A stretch of 64,000 nt of DNA from JAICIG01 sp035532215 (GCA_035532215.1 DATKRK010000451.1:12800-76799); one strand, 5' to 3'; counted from the first letter of the stretch, positions 32,665-43,221 are shown. Numbers and translations: made by a program. Notes: a model not told the origin generated them from the letters alone.

Positions 32665-34980
32665 ATGAAAGCTATTTCGACCTTTGCCCTTTGCCTGGCC
32701 CTGCTCGCCGCGCCCTGCGCCGCCCGTGCTTGGGCCGACATCTCCGCCGAAGAAGTGCGCGACTCGATCGATCGGGGCGTCTCCTATCTTAAAAACGAAC
32801 AGCGCAACGACGGCTCGTGGCCCGATCCGGTCGGGTATCCGGGCGGCATCACGGCGCTGTGTACCTTGGCGCTGCTGAATTGCGGCGTGCCGCCGAACGA
32901 TCCGCAGGTGCAGTCGGCGCTCAACTACCTGCGCAAGCTGCCCCCGTCGATGACGTATTCGACGGCGCTGCAAACGATGGTGCTCTGCGCGGCCGAACCG
33001 AAAACCAATCTGCAACTGGTGCGCCGCAACGCGCTCTGGTTCCAGGCGCAGCAAAAGCGCGACGGGCCGAGAAAAGGCGCCTGGGGCTACCCGCAGGCCG
33101 AAGGCGACAACTCGAACACGCAATTCGCCCTGCTGGCGCTGCACGAAGCCGAGCGGATCGGCGTGAGCGTCTCCGACCAGACCTGGCGGTTGGCGCTCGA
33201 TTACTGGTCGCGCACGCAAAACCCCAACGGCTCGTGGGGCTATCATCCCGGCCAGCCCGGCACCGGCAGCATGACCTGCGCCGGCATTGCGGCGATGGTC
33301 ATCACCGCCGATCGGCTGAACCGCGGCGACGCCGAGATCGACGGCCACCGCATTCGCTGTTGCGGCGAGCAGGAAAGCAACGAGCCGGTCGAACGGGCTT
33401 TGGCCTGGTTCGGCCGCAATTTTTCCAGCGACATCAACCCTGGCACGCACGGCGCCCAGGGTTGGCTGCTCTATTATCTGTACGGCATCGAGCGCGTCGG
33501 CCGGCTCACCAACCGGCGGCTGATCGGCCAGCACGATTGGTATCGCGAGGGCGCCACGAAGCTGGTCCGCATCCAAGAACCGCTCTCGGGCTATTGGAAA
33601 GGGGTCGGGCACGCCGAGGACAACCCTCACGTCGCCACCAGCCTGGCGCTGTTGTTCCTATCCAAGGGCCGGCGGCCGGTGCTCGCCGCGAAGGTAAAGC
33701 ACGGTCCGATGGACGACTGGAACCACCACCGCAGCGACCTGGGCAACCTGACGAGCTATCTCGAAACGCGCTGGCAGCGCGACCTGACCTGGCAAGTCAT
33801 CGACTCGGCGGCGGCCAGCGTCGGCGACTTGCAAGAGGCGCCCGTGCTGTACATCAGCGGGCAACTGCACCCCGAGTTCACCGATGAAGAAGTCGAGCGG
33901 TTGCGGCAGTACGTCAATCAAGGGGGTTTCATCTTGGCCGAGGCGTGCTGCGACGGCGACGATTTCGACGCCGGCTTCCGCGCCTTGACGAAACGCATGT
34001 TCCCCGAGCCGGAATACGCGCTGCACCTGCTGCCCAAAGAACACCCGGCCTACAGCGCCGAAGAGCGCGTCGACTTCCGCTACATCGATCCCGAACTGTA
34101 CGGCATCGACGTCGGCTGCCGCACCAGCGTGATCTACGCGCCCAAGAACCTGCGATTGTCGTGCCTCTGGGAATTGGCGCGGCCGGGCCGCGAGCAGAAG
34201 ATCGCCGACGAAGTGCAAGGGCGGATCGACGCCGCCCGGGCGCTCGGCGCCAACATTTTGGCTTACGCCACCAATCGCGAAGTGAAGTACAAGCTCGACA
34301 TCAAACCCAACGCCGACGAGGAAGAGGCCCAAGACGTGTTCGAGCGGGCCAAGATTTACATCGCCAAGGTCCAACACGGCGGCGGCTGGAACGCAGCGCC
34401 GGGCGCCCTGTCGAACCTGCTGCGCGTGGTCTCGCACGAGACCGGATTGCGCGTCAGCACCGATCAGCGCGAACTGGCGCTCACCGATCGGCGGTTGTTC
34501 GGCTATCAAATCCTGTTTCTGCACGGGCGTCAGGCATTCAGCCTCAGCGACGCCGAGCGCAAGCAGTTGAAAACCTACGTCGAACGGGGCGGCGTGGTGA
34601 TCGGCGACGCGATCTGCGGCAGCGAAGAATTCGCCAAATCGTTCCGCGCCGAGATGGCCGCCGCCTTTCCGGGCCATCCGCTGGAGCCGATCCCGGCGAA
34701 CCATCGGATGTTCACCACGGCCCTGGGCGGCTTCGACTTGAAAAAAGTCGAACGCCGCGAACCGCAGCGTGCAGAAGGCGGGCCGCTCAAGACGGTCGTG
34801 CGGCAAGTCGCGCCCGAGCTCGACGGCGTGAAGCTCGACGATCGCTACGGCGTGATTTTCTCGCGTTACGATCTGAGTTGCGCGCTGGAAAAGCACGATT
34901 CGCTCGAATGTCCGGGCTACGGCCGCGAAGACGCCGCGAAGATCGGCTTGAACGTGGTGTTGTACGCGCTCGAGCAGTAG
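32665..34980 (+). CDS. Secreted prenyltransferase-repeat and double DUF4159 protein
   Basis: A 771-aa exported protein. The signal peptide MKAISTFALCLALLAAPCAA ends at about ARA/WA. Residues about 28-330 form terpene-cyclase-like alpha/alpha repeats (NDGSWPD, GAWGYPQ, NGSWGYHP), without a DXDD acid. Two DUF4159 domains follow at about 360-550 and 560-771, each with a GGFIL or GGVVIGDA strand and the ending YGVIFSRYD. DUF4159 often occurs with this repeat in planctomycetes; the role is unknown, perhaps envelope binding. The ATG at 32665 begins the signal peptide; an upstream TTG/ATG frame adds 14 residues with no sense. Confidence 0.85.
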   Translation: MKAISTFALCLALLAAPCAARAWADISAEEVRDSIDRGVSYLKNEQRNDGSWPDPVGYPGGITALCTLALLNCGVPPNDPQVQSALNYLRKLPPSMTYSTALQTMVLCAAEPKTNLQLVRRNALWFQAQQKRDGPRKGAWGYPQAEGDNSNTQFALLALHEAERIGVSVSDQTWRLALDYWSRTQNPNGSWGYHPGQPGTGSMTCAGIAAMVITADRLNRGDAEIDGHRIRCCGEQESNEPVERALAWFGRNFSSDINPGTHGAQGWLLYYLYGIERVGRLTNRRLIGQHDWYREGATKLVRIQEPLSGYWKGVGHAEDNPHVATSLALLFLSKGRRPVLAAKVKHGPMDDWNHHRSDLGNLTSYLETRWQRDLTWQVIDSAAASVGDLQEAPVLYISGQLHPEFTDEEVERLRQYVNQGGFILAEACCDGDDFDAGFRALTKRMFPEPEYALHLLPKEHPAYSAEERVDFRYIDPELYGIDVGCRTSVIYAPKNLRLSCLWELARPGREQKIADEVQGRIDAARALGANILAYATNREVKYKLDIKPNADEEEAQDVFERAKIYIAKVQHGGGWNAAPGALSNLLRVVSHETGLRVSTDQRELALTDRRLFGYQILFLHGRQAFSLSDAERKQLKTYVERGGVVIGDAICGSEEFAKSFRAEMAAAFPGHPLEPIPANHRMFTTALGGFDLKKVERREPQRAEGGPLKTVVRQVAPELDGVKLDDRYGVIFSRYDLSCALEKHDSLECPGYGREDAAKIGLNVVLYALEQ

Positions 34981-35022
34981 CGATTGGATCGACCGAAACC
35001 CAAGCACCGAGGAGCCGCTGCC

Positions 35023-36714
35023 ATGCCGTCCCGTTCGCAATCCTTCCGCTCGGCCGCCTGGCTGTGTTTCCTGCTCTTCGGCGCCCAGCCCATGACCTAC
35101 GCCCAAAACGCCGACGATGCCGCCCGCAAAGTGGTCGAAGATCACGAAACGCGGATTCGCCCGCTGGAGATCGCCGTCGGCCGGGCCTGGTGGGACGCCA
35201 ACGTGACGGGCGCCGACCTCGCGTTCAAGCTCAAGGAGGAAACCGAAAACCAGCTCGACGCCGCGCTGGCCGATCGCGAGCGGTTCGCGAAGCTCAAAAG
35301 TCTCGACGGCAAGGTGAAAGACCCGCAGTTGGCCCGGCAGATTCACGTGCTCTATTTGCAGGCCCTGCCCAAGCAGGTCGAAGCCGATCTGCTCAAGCAG
35401 ATGGTCGCCCGCGGCAACGCCATCGAAAAGCGGTTCGGCGTGTTCCGGGCCAAGGTCGAAGGCAAAGAGCTGACCGACAGCGAAGTGCGGAAGATCCTCA
35501 AGCAATCGCGCGACGTGAACCAGCGCCGCGCCGTGTGGGAGGCCAGCAAACAGGTCGGCCGCGAGGTCGAGCAAGAGCTGCTCGCGCTGGTCGAGCTGCG
35601 CAACAAGGCGGCCCGCGAACTGGGCTTTGCCGACTATCACGCCATGCAGCTTGAAATCAACGAGCAGAGCCAGGCCGAGGTCATCAAGCTGTTCGACGAG
35701 CTCGATGAGTTGACGCGCAAGCCGTTTGCGGCGGCAAAGCGGCGAATCGACGCCAAGTTGGCGGAAATCTATGGCGTCGGCGTCGACGAATTGCAACCTT
35801 GGCACTATCAGGATCCGTATTTCCAGGAAGCCCCGGCGATCTACAAGACGAATCTCGACGCCGCCTACGCCCAGGCCGACATTCCCGGTCTGTGCCGCAA
35901 GTTTTACGCCGGCATCGGGCTGCCGATCGACGACGTGCTCCAGCGCAGCGACCTGTACGAAAAGCCCGGCAAGAACCCGCACGCCTTCTGCACCGACATC
36001 GACCGCCAGGGAGACGTCCGCGTGCTGGCCAACATCGTGCCCAACGAATACTGGATGGGCACCATGCTGCACGAGCTAGGGCACTCGGTCTACAGCAGCA
36101 AAAACATTCCGGCCAGCCTGCCGTACGTATTGCGGACCGACGCCCACATTCTCGCGACGGAAGGCGTGGCGATGATGTTCGAGCGGTTTTCCAAAAGCGC
36201 CGACTGGCTGAAGGAGATGGGCGTTCGCGTGGCGGATCCTGCGGCGTTCAACGCGGCCGGCGAGCAGATGCGTCGCGACAAGCTCTTGATTTTCTCGCGC
36301 TGGTGCCAGGTGATGCTGCGGTTCGAGAAAGGCTTGTACGACGATCCGCGGCAGGATCTGAACTCGCTGTGGTGGCAGCTCGTCGAGAAGTATCAGCTCA
36401 TCCAGCGTCCCGAGGGCCGCGACGCGCCCGACTACGCCAGCAAAATTCACGTCGTCGTCGCCCCGGCCTATTACCACAACTACATGATGGGCGAGTTGTT
36501 CGCCTGCCAGGTGAACCACGCCATCGCCCGCGACGTGCTGAAGACAACCGACGCCAAGAACGCCTCGTACGTCGGCCGCAAGGACGTCGGGCAATACATG
36601 AAAGACCGCGTCTTTGCACCCGGCCGCACGCTGACTTGGAACGAGTTGACCAAGTTCGCCACCGGCGAGCATTTGAACCCGCAGGCGTTTGCGGCGGATT
36701 TTGCGGAGAAGTAA
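35023..36714 (+). CDS. M2 family zinc metallopeptidase, secreted
   Basis: A 563-aa exported peptidase related to angiotensin-converting enzyme (M2) and M3 oligopeptidases. A signal peptide of about 28 residues ends near TYAQ/NA. The zinc motif HELGH lies at about 350, with the third ligand Glu in ATEGVAMMFE about 30 residues on. The substrate-binding VVVAPAYYHNYMMGELFA near 480 is typical of M2. GAGGAG precedes the ATG at 35023 by 9 nt. Such enzymes remove dipeptides from peptide C-termini. It follows the DUF4159 gene by 42 bp and is probably in its operon. Confidence 0.88.
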   Translation: MPSRSQSFRSAAWLCFLLFGAQPMTYAQNADDAARKVVEDHETRIRPLEIAVGRAWWDANVTGADLAFKLKEETENQLDAALADRERFAKLKSLDGKVKDPQLARQIHVLYLQALPKQVEADLLKQMVARGNAIEKRFGVFRAKVEGKELTDSEVRKILKQSRDVNQRRAVWEASKQVGREVEQELLALVELRNKAARELGFADYHAMQLEINEQSQAEVIKLFDELDELTRKPFAAAKRRIDAKLAEIYGVGVDELQPWHYQDPYFQEAPAIYKTNLDAAYAQADIPGLCRKFYAGIGLPIDDVLQRSDLYEKPGKNPHAFCTDIDRQGDVRVLANIVPNEYWMGTMLHELGHSVYSSKNIPASLPYVLRTDAHILATEGVAMMFERFSKSADWLKEMGVRVADPAAFNAAGEQMRRDKLLIFSRWCQVMLRFEKGLYDDPRQDLNSLWWQLVEKYQLIQRPEGRDAPDYASKIHVVVAPAYYHNYMMGELFACQVNHAIARDVLKTTDAKNASYVGRKDVGQYMKDRVFAPGRTLTWNELTKFATGEHLNPQAFAADFAEK

Positions 36715-36891
36715 CGTCCGGGTCGAGGAGCTTCTTGCGCCGCAGTACGCCGCGCAAGAAACACATGGTCGGTTCGGGCAGCCGAGTTTTTCCCAACCGG
36801 TCGAAAGGTCCGCGGTTGCGTCGATTGACGAGCCGACTTGAGCCTCTTATTATCAACGCGTTCTTGCTACAGATTCAGAAGTTATCCGGCA

Positions 36892-37176
36892 ATGGCGAAT
36901 CGAGACATCATTGCCCGCATGCACCGTTTGCTTGACGCATACGAAGCGTCAGAAGTTGGACCGGAGCAACTGGAGAAGTCCGTCCAGTTTCACATGGAGG
37001 CGCTCGAAGCTCTGCCGTACCAGAGGATCAAGGAAGCGGGCTCCTTGTGCCACCGGCTCGTAACCGCTCACATGTTTATGGGCGAGGAAGTGTTCATCGA
37101 CCATGAGGACGTTTCCGAAGTGCTGCGAGACTTCCGGGTGTCCTTTGATAGCCTCCCCGGCGGTCCTGCCGGATAA
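36892..37176 (+). CDS. Small hypothetical protein
   Basis: A 94-aa, mostly helical, acidic protein starting MANRDIIARMHRLLDAYE and ending SFDSLPGGPAG, with no signal peptide. I take the ATG at 36892; 18 further upstream codons are open but Cys/Arg-rich and unlikely. The family is not recognised; size and helical content resemble small immunity or regulatory proteins, but this is only a resemblance. It lies 177 bp after the M2 peptidase. Confidence 0.5.
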   Translation: MANRDIIARMHRLLDAYEASEVGPEQLEKSVQFHMEALEALPYQRIKEAGSLCHRLVTAHMFMGEEVFIDHEDVSEVLRDFRVSFDSLPGGPAG

Positions 37177-37374
37177 TCAGCGGCTGCAGTTGACCGGCGA
37201 CGCCCGCGATCGTGGTACAATCCCGGCTCAGCGTCGTCCTCTGCGGGCGGCAGGCAACTAAGCCTGATACGTTAGGCGGCAAAACGCCGCAGCCAACAGC
37301 CGCTGTGCTGGCAGCTATGCGAACATTACCACTCACTCAGAACCGAATGCGCGAAGTCATTCCATTCTCGGCGT

Positions 37375-37723
37375 TTACGGGTTCCTCTTCTCTGTTCCGG
37401 TTTTTCGGCGTTCGGGAGAATCCGCGGGAAATTCACCGCCGCCGAGAGGATGGATGCGTGCGTTTTTCAAGGCATTTCCAGGCAATGAATACGGTTCTGA
37501 TTCGCGGGCATGGTCGGCGTGCTCGTAACGCACATTCATTGCCCGGCTATTCCTCGAAAAACGCACGGCGCCGATGCCGGGCGAGGAAAACCTATCCACA
37601 GATTCCCCCGAGGAAGCCGGTTCTTCGGCGTTCGGGAGTACGTGATGGCGTGCGCTCGACCAACTCGCCCGGCGGCGACATTTTTTCCACGAGAACAGAG
37701 AAACAGAGAAGAGGAACCCGTAA
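37375..37723. mobile_element. MITE-like element, copy 2 (composite)
   Basis: The 22-bp terminal sequence at 37375-37396 is identical to the left end of copy 1 and reversed perfectly at 37702-37723. The right ~115 bp matches copy 1 in inverted orientation; the left ~40 bp matches its other end. About 230 bp of unrelated DNA lies between, itself carrying an inverted repeat (37457-37491 with 37538-37573, GTGCGTTTTTC core). It looks like an element split by a second insertion. It occupies most of the gene-free stretch 37177-37869. Confidence 0.75.
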
Positions 37724-37796
37724 TTGCCGCGCAGCGAGTCGCGTTGCGTGCGCATTCAAACAGCCGCCTGTGCTTCAACCAATCGCCTCGCGCACG

Positions 37797-37830
37797 AAAA
37801 ACCCCCGGGCGGCCGAAACCGCCCAGGGGC
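37797..37830 (-). terminator. Rho-independent terminator of the Cys-rich gene
   Basis: Read on the minus strand: GCCCCTGGGCGG, loop TTTC, GGCCGCCCGGGGG, then TTTTT. The strong GC stem and T-tract lie about 40 bp after the Cys-rich gene's stop at 37870. Confidence 0.8.
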
Positions 37831-37869
37831 TAAACAGACAACAGACAGGATCACGAGACCGAGGCTCGA

Positions 37870-38207
37870 TCAGCCCTTGTCTTGGCAGCAAGCGGCCTTT
37901 TTGCCGCTGGCTGTGGTCTCCTGGGCTGCCTTCTTTTCGGCGCCGCAGCACGACTTCCCCTTCGTCGCAGCACGCGGCGCCTTCTTGACAGCAAGTCTGG
38001 ACCGCCGCACAGCAGCCTTGCAGCTTGTCGCAACACTTGCGGCCCTGCTGACAGCAGCCAAGCTTCTTGGCCGCCGTGCAGCAGGCGCTGCCCTGCGAGC
38101 CGCAGGCCTGTTTCGACTTGCAACAATCGGCCTTGGCGGCGGCAGCGTCCTTGGCGGCCGTGGCTTCGCTCGAAGCGGTGGCTGCCAATCCGAAGGCCAA
38201 AACCCAT
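37870..38207 (-). pseudogene. Cys-rich secreted protein, two apparent frameshifts
   Basis: The bulk of the gene, in one frame, encodes AKADCCKSKQACGSQGSACC and further CC/KK-spaced units (CCQQGRKCC, CCQEGAACC). This style is common in short exported planctomycete proteins. After CCDEG the same frame loses sense, while a neighbouring frame gives GKSCCGAEKKAAQETTASGK and a stop at 37870; removing one G from GGGG near 37955 rejoins them. At the start, removing one T from TTTT after the ATG at 38207 gives MGLAFGLAATASSEATA, a good signal peptide. Both breaks sit in homopolymers, so sequencing error is possible. The intact protein would be about 112 aa. Confidence 0.6.
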
Positions 38208-38248
38208 GAGCAGCACCGAGTCGTTGCGGCGCAAGGGGGACAGCCGAT

Positions 38249-39454
38249 TTACCACGCCTCTTCGAAGATGCCCAACACCTCTTCCTCCGTCACCGTCCGC
38301 GGGTTGACGCGCAGAATCCGCTTGATGCCGAGCGTCTTTTCAGCGAACAGCGGCAACTGTTCGCGCTTCGCGCCGAGATCGCGCAGCCGGGCCGGAATGC
38401 CGATCGCCGCTTTAAGACGTTCGACGGCGGCCACGGCCCGCTCGGCGGCGGCGGTTTCGCTCAGACCCGAAACGTCTTCGCCCAACAGGCGCGCGATGCG
38501 GGCGAACTGCGGAATCCGGGCCGGCAGATTGAACCGCATCACGAACGGCAAGAGCAAGCCGTTGCCGGCGCCGTGCGAGCAATGCGTGGCGCCGCCGACC
38601 GGGTACTCCATGGCGTGGACCAACGCCACGCCGACGTTCGAAAACGCCAGCCCGGCCAGCGTCGCCCCCAAAGCCATGTTTTCGCGGGCGGCCAGGTCGC
38701 CGGGCGTCTCGACGGCCTGCGGCAGATAGCGGCCGATCAATTCAATCGTCTTTTCGGCCAGGCAATCGGCCAACGGATGCCGGCCTTGATACACAGAGCG
38801 CTCGCCAGGCGGCAAAGGGAAATGCTCGTTGTCGATCGCCGTGTAGGCTTCGATGGCGTGCGTCAAGGCGTCGATGCCGCTGTCGGCCGTCACTTTTCGC
38901 GGACAGCTCACGGTCAACAGCGGATCGACCAGCGCTAGCCGCGGCCGCAGATAGTTGCTCAACACGCCGACTTTGATCTGGTTGGCTGTATCGGTCAGCA
39001 CCGACGCCGCCGTCACTTCGCTGCCGGTGCCCGCAGTCGTCGGCACGCAGATCAAGGGCGCCACCGGCCCCGGTACGCGATCTTCGCCGACATAATCGCC
39101 GATCGCGCCGCCATGCGCGAGCACCACGGCCGCCGCCTTGGCCAGGTCCATGTTGCTGCCTCCGCCCAGGCCCAGCAGGCCGTCGGGTTCGAACGCGCGA
39201 GCTTGCGCCAGGCAGCGATCGACGACTTCCAGCGAAGGCTCGGGCACGCCGCCGTCGAAGACTTCCAGCGAGACGCTCGCGGCGGCCAACGGCTCTTCGA
39301 CGGCTTTCAATAAGCCCGCGTTAATCAGCGAACGATCGGTGACGATCAACAGCCGCTCGAGCTTCAAGCGCGCCGCCTCGGCGCCGAGCTGCGCCGCGGC
39401 GCCGGGACCGAACAGAAGTTCGCCGGCGGAATGGAAAGTCCAGGTTTGTCGCAT
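38249..39454 (-). CDS. Iron-containing (type III) alcohol dehydrogenase
   Basis: A 401-aa NAD(P)-dependent dehydrogenase of the iron-activated family. The dinucleotide motif GGGSNMDLAKA lies at about 100, TTAGTGSEVT near 143, and metal-ligand residues follow in IDALTHAIEAY, HAMEYPVGG and HGAGNGLLLP. The ATG at 39454 gives a standard N-terminus (TWTFHSAGELLFG); the frame is open 63 codons upstream but Arg-rich. Its substrate is an alcohol or aldehyde that cannot be named. The Cys-rich gene begins about 40 bp downstream on the same strand. Confidence 0.92.
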   Translation of the reverse strand: MRQTWTFHSAGELLFGPGAAAQLGAEAARLKLERLLIVTDRSLINAGLLKAVEEPLAAASVSLEVFDGGVPEPSLEVVDRCLAQARAFEPDGLLGLGGGSNMDLAKAAAVVLAHGGAIGDYVGEDRVPGPVAPLICVPTTAGTGSEVTAASVLTDTANQIKVGVLSNYLRPRLALVDPLLTVSCPRKVTADSGIDALTHAIEAYTAIDNEHFPLPPGERSVYQGRHPLADCLAEKTIELIGRYLPQAVETPGDLAARENMALGATLAGLAFSNVGVALVHAMEYPVGGATHCSHGAGNGLLLPFVMRFNLPARIPQFARIARLLGEDVSGLSETAAAERAVAAVERLKAAIGIPARLRDLGAKREQLPLFAEKTLGIKRILRVNPRTVTEEEVLGIFEEAW

Positions 39455-39639
39455 AGCGTGGCGTTGGTTGAGGGTTCCAATGCGGCGGATTCGTTGGCGC
39501 TTCAAACTAACCGGACACGTCAGGGAGGTAAAGCGACGGCGCTCGAATCGACGACGTAGACAGTGAAGTCGTCGTCGCGTTTGCTTCGGTCGCGTAGTTT
39601 CGCGGCGTCGGCGGCCCCATCGCGCAGCCGCGCCGATAC

Positions 39640-39981
39640 TCACTTCGATAAACTAAAGTCGAATACGTTCTTCCCGGCTGTGACCGTCACGGTGAGGCCT
39701 GAAGCGTCCTCCAGACCGTACTTGGCAGGAACCTCTTTCCCCTCCAGCGTGACCGTGAACACGCCGGCTGGGACGAAATCAATGGCGAATTTGCCGTCCT
39801 TGATCTTGGCGCCGACGAACTGGCCGTTATCACGGTACAGGGTGATCTTTCCGTCCGCGAGCGGTTTGCCGTCGAGCGTGACGCCGCCCGTAGCTTCGCC
39901 AAGCTCTGTCCCCGCTGCCGGCGAGGCGGCAAAGCTCGAGCCGAAAATCGCAAATACGCCGATGAACAAGATACGCTGCAT
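39640..39981 (-). CDS. Secreted transthyretin-like (carboxypeptidase-regulatory-like) protein
   Basis: A 113-aa exported protein. The signal peptide MQRILFIGVFAIFGSSFA is followed by a single small beta domain with GGVTLDGKPLADGKITLYRD, AKIKDGKFAIDFVPAGVFTV and a C-terminal VTAGKNVFDFSL, the pattern of planctomycete carboxypeptidase-regulatory-like domains with one Ig-like fold. AAGGAG lies 9 nt before the ATG. It probably sits on the cell surface or in the periplasm; no enzymatic residues are seen. It lies 185 bp upstream of the Fe-alcohol dehydrogenase on the same strand. Confidence 0.8.
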   Translation of the reverse strand: MQRILFIGVFAIFGSSFAASPAAGTELGEATGGVTLDGKPLADGKITLYRDNGQFVGAKIKDGKFAIDFVPAGVFTVTLEGKEVPAKYGLEDASGLTVTVTAGKNVFDFSLSK

Positions 39982-40077
39982 TGGATTGACTCCTTGATTT
40001 GTGATTTCCCGGCTCGCGCCGGCAAATCTCTCGTGTTCTAAGTCGCGCGCAGCTGTGCGGCTTTGCCGCGCGTAAGG

Positions 40078-41124
40078 TTAGGGTTGCACGGCCGAAATCT
40101 CCAACACCACAGTCTCGTCGACTTCCGCCGACGCCGCAAGCTTGATATCGAAACGCGCGCCGAAAGCCAGCAGTTGGGCCAGCTTGATGCGGGCTGCCGG
40201 GCCGCTCGTCTGCCGGAATTCGAGCCGCGGCCGCTCGACAAACGCCGGGCAAAAGGCGACGTGGACGTTCAGCGTGCGCAAGCCCGGCGGAAACGTCGCG
40301 TAGAGCGAACCCCGCAACACGTCGACGCCCTCGCGCGTCGTCGAGCGCGTCAGTTGTTGCACCACGCGCTCGCCGGCCGGCGTTGAAGGGTCTCCCGCCT
40401 TGTGCGTCAGCCCGAAGTGCGGCGCCGCAGGCTCCGGGTGCGGCGGATCGCAAAGACCGCTCGCCGGCGCCGGCCGGGGAGGTTCGTAATGCGGACCGGC
40501 CAGTTTGACATGCCCCGAGGGCGGCGCTTCCGGCTCGTCCGCGGCGTCTTCTGCCGCCTCGAGTTCTTCATGATCGACCGCTTCGTCTGCTGCGAGATCG
40601 ACTTCTTCAGCAGCGGCCGAAAACTCCAACGGCGCGGCCGGCTGGATCTGCAATTCGATCGGCGCGGCGGGTCGCGAACCGGCGGCCAAAGCTTCGTCAG
40701 ACCGATGACGGGCACGGGCGAAGCGTCGCTCCGACAACGCCCCCCAGGCTTCTTCGGCGATCGCGATGCCCCAAAAGCCGGCTACCGCAGCGAGACTTGC
40801 GCCCGGCAGCCAGAGACTCGCGCCGAGCACCGCCAGCGCCGCCGCCGGCAGCCAGCGTACGAAGCGAAGCTGCTCGTCGGCGCCGTGGCGCCAGGCGATG
40901 CGAAAGCCTGCGGCAAGGAGAGCGGCGACGGCCGCGGTGACCAGCATTGCGGCCGGTCCAAGCGGCTCGGCCAATGCTCCGGCAACGCGGCGTTCGGCAA
41001 CCACCAGCGCCGCCAGCCCCAGCGACGCGCCCAGAATCAACGCCCCGCCGCGCGCCGCAGCCGGCCCTCTCAGCGCTGGCCAGAAGCGATCGAGCGATGT
41101 TTCGGCAGGAGCAAAGGCGGGCAC
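40078..41124 (-). CDS. Membrane protein with acidic linker, unknown function
   Basis: A 348-aa protein. Hydrophobic segments at about 26-43, 57-75, 92-105 and 108-124 form an N-terminal membrane part. A long Ala/Glu-rich acidic and then Pro-rich linker (about 150-240) leads to a soluble C-terminal domain of about 100 residues with strands such as VDVLRGSLYATFPPG, LNVHVAFCPAFV and ETVVLEISAVQP. The start is GTG at 41124. The family is not recognised. The shape recalls planctomycete envelope proteins that display a domain on a flexible stalk. Confidence 0.7.
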   Translation of the reverse strand: MPAFAPAETSLDRFWPALRGPAAARGGALILGASLGLAALVVAERRVAGALAEPLGPAAMLVTAAVAALLAAGFRIAWRHGADEQLRFVRWLPAAALAVLGASLWLPGASLAAVAGFWGIAIAEEAWGALSERRFARARHRSDEALAAGSRPAAPIELQIQPAAPLEFSAAAEEVDLAADEAVDHEELEAAEDAADEPEAPPSGHVKLAGPHYEPPRPAPASGLCDPPHPEPAAPHFGLTHKAGDPSTPAGERVVQQLTRSTTREGVDVLRGSLYATFPPGLRTLNVHVAFCPAFVERPRLEFRQTSGPAARIKLAQLLAFGARFDIKLAASAEVDETVVLEISAVQP

Positions 41125-41146
41125 GATCGCGGCTCCCCTACGGCGC

Positions 41147-41282
41147 TAGCCCGGATTATTCATCAGCCCACACCAACCCGAAGCGCAAGCGAGGCGGAGC
41201 AACGCACTTACCTCGCTGGCGCTTCGGGTTTGCATGGAGCGATTTGTCAAGTAATAGCTGGGCTGATGAATAATCCGGGCTA
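41147..41282. repeat. Nested inverted-repeat element, 23-bp perfect ends
   Basis: TAGCCCGGATTATTCATCAG(CCC) at 41147-41169 is perfectly inverted at 41260-41282. Inside, AACCCGAAGCGCAAGCGAGG at 41175-41194 pairs with 41211-41230 at 19 of 20 positions. The inner word, which would read NPKRKRG in one frame, is familiar from planctomycete intergenic regions. Confidence 0.85.
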
Positions 41283-41352
41283 GTGCTTTGTCACAACTAA
41301 GAATTAGGGTCGGCGCTTGCGTGCAGATCAGCAACGCCCGACGGACTTTAGC

Positions 41353-41874
41353 CACGGATGAAACCCAGCGCGGCCTTCGGCCGCAACCCATTGAGCCACG
41401 GATGAAACACGGATGAAACACGGATAAAACACGGATAAAATGCAGAATGAGGCTCTTCCGCAGAATCTACGAGTGGTTTTATCGCTGGTTAGCAGCGTTG
41501 GGGTTGCGTTTTCCAAGGCATTGCCGGGCAAATAAACGTGGCGTTGGTAAGTGAGACGCCGGTGAGGAGCCGAATTGGAAAACACCATGTCCGATCCGTG
41601 TTTCATCCGTGGCTCGCCCCCTGCCAACTCGCCCGATAAATCTTCGCGAGACGCGGAGAAATAGAACGTTTGTAGTACGGATAAGAATAAGAAATAGAGA
41701 ACCGTGCGTTCGAACTCCACTTTCGTCGGGCCGAAGTTGAAATCCCGCGTGGTTTCATCCGTGTTCGATCCGTGTTTCATCCGTGGCTCGCTCCGCCGGC
41801 TTGTGTGCAGCGTTCGCACCGGGGGGCTGACGCCCCCCGCTCGCCAGCCCCGCCTACCTGCTCGCCAGCCCCGC

Positions 41875-41883
<9 letters not shown>
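41353..41883. repeat. Cluster of short repeats before metK
   Basis: This gene-free stretch holds several copies of CACGGATGAAA (for example 41397-41430, tandem) and their reverse complement TTTCATCCGTG (about 41605 and 41778). It also holds the word CCCAGCGCGGCCTTCGGCCG near 41367, which recurs at 63921. A GC palindrome at 41822-41847 matches 10807-10832, and a 21-bp tandem pair (GCTCGCCAGCCCCGCCTACC unit) at 41839-41880 covers the metK stop codon. Confidence 0.75.
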
Positions 41884-43059
<1,176 letters not shown>

Positions 43060-43128
43060 GTTCGATACCCTCCCGACGAAAGTTCCAAAACCCAAAGAGA
43101 TTGCGCCCAGGTCGAGCCCAAGTGGGCG

Positions 43129-43158
43129 ATTATAAGGCCGCCGGGCCGGCGGGGGCAA
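43129..43158 (-). promoter_or_regulatory. Promoter of metK (sigma70-like)
   Basis: On the minus strand TTGCCC (43158-43153) and TATAAT (43134-43129) are separated by 18 bp. The leader would be about 65 nt with no riboswitch-like structure seen. Confidence 0.55.
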
Positions 43159-43221
43159 CCCATTTCGCGGCACACGGCAGGTCGGACATTCCAGTCCGTA
43201 CCGAGGCCATCTCGCTGATTC

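Noticed and set aside
33658..36072. 804-codon minus-strand frame across the DUF4159 and M2 genes
   Set aside because: The plus-strand genes have a signal peptide, an HELGH motif and DUF4159 features; the minus frame is a by-product of GC-rich codon bias.
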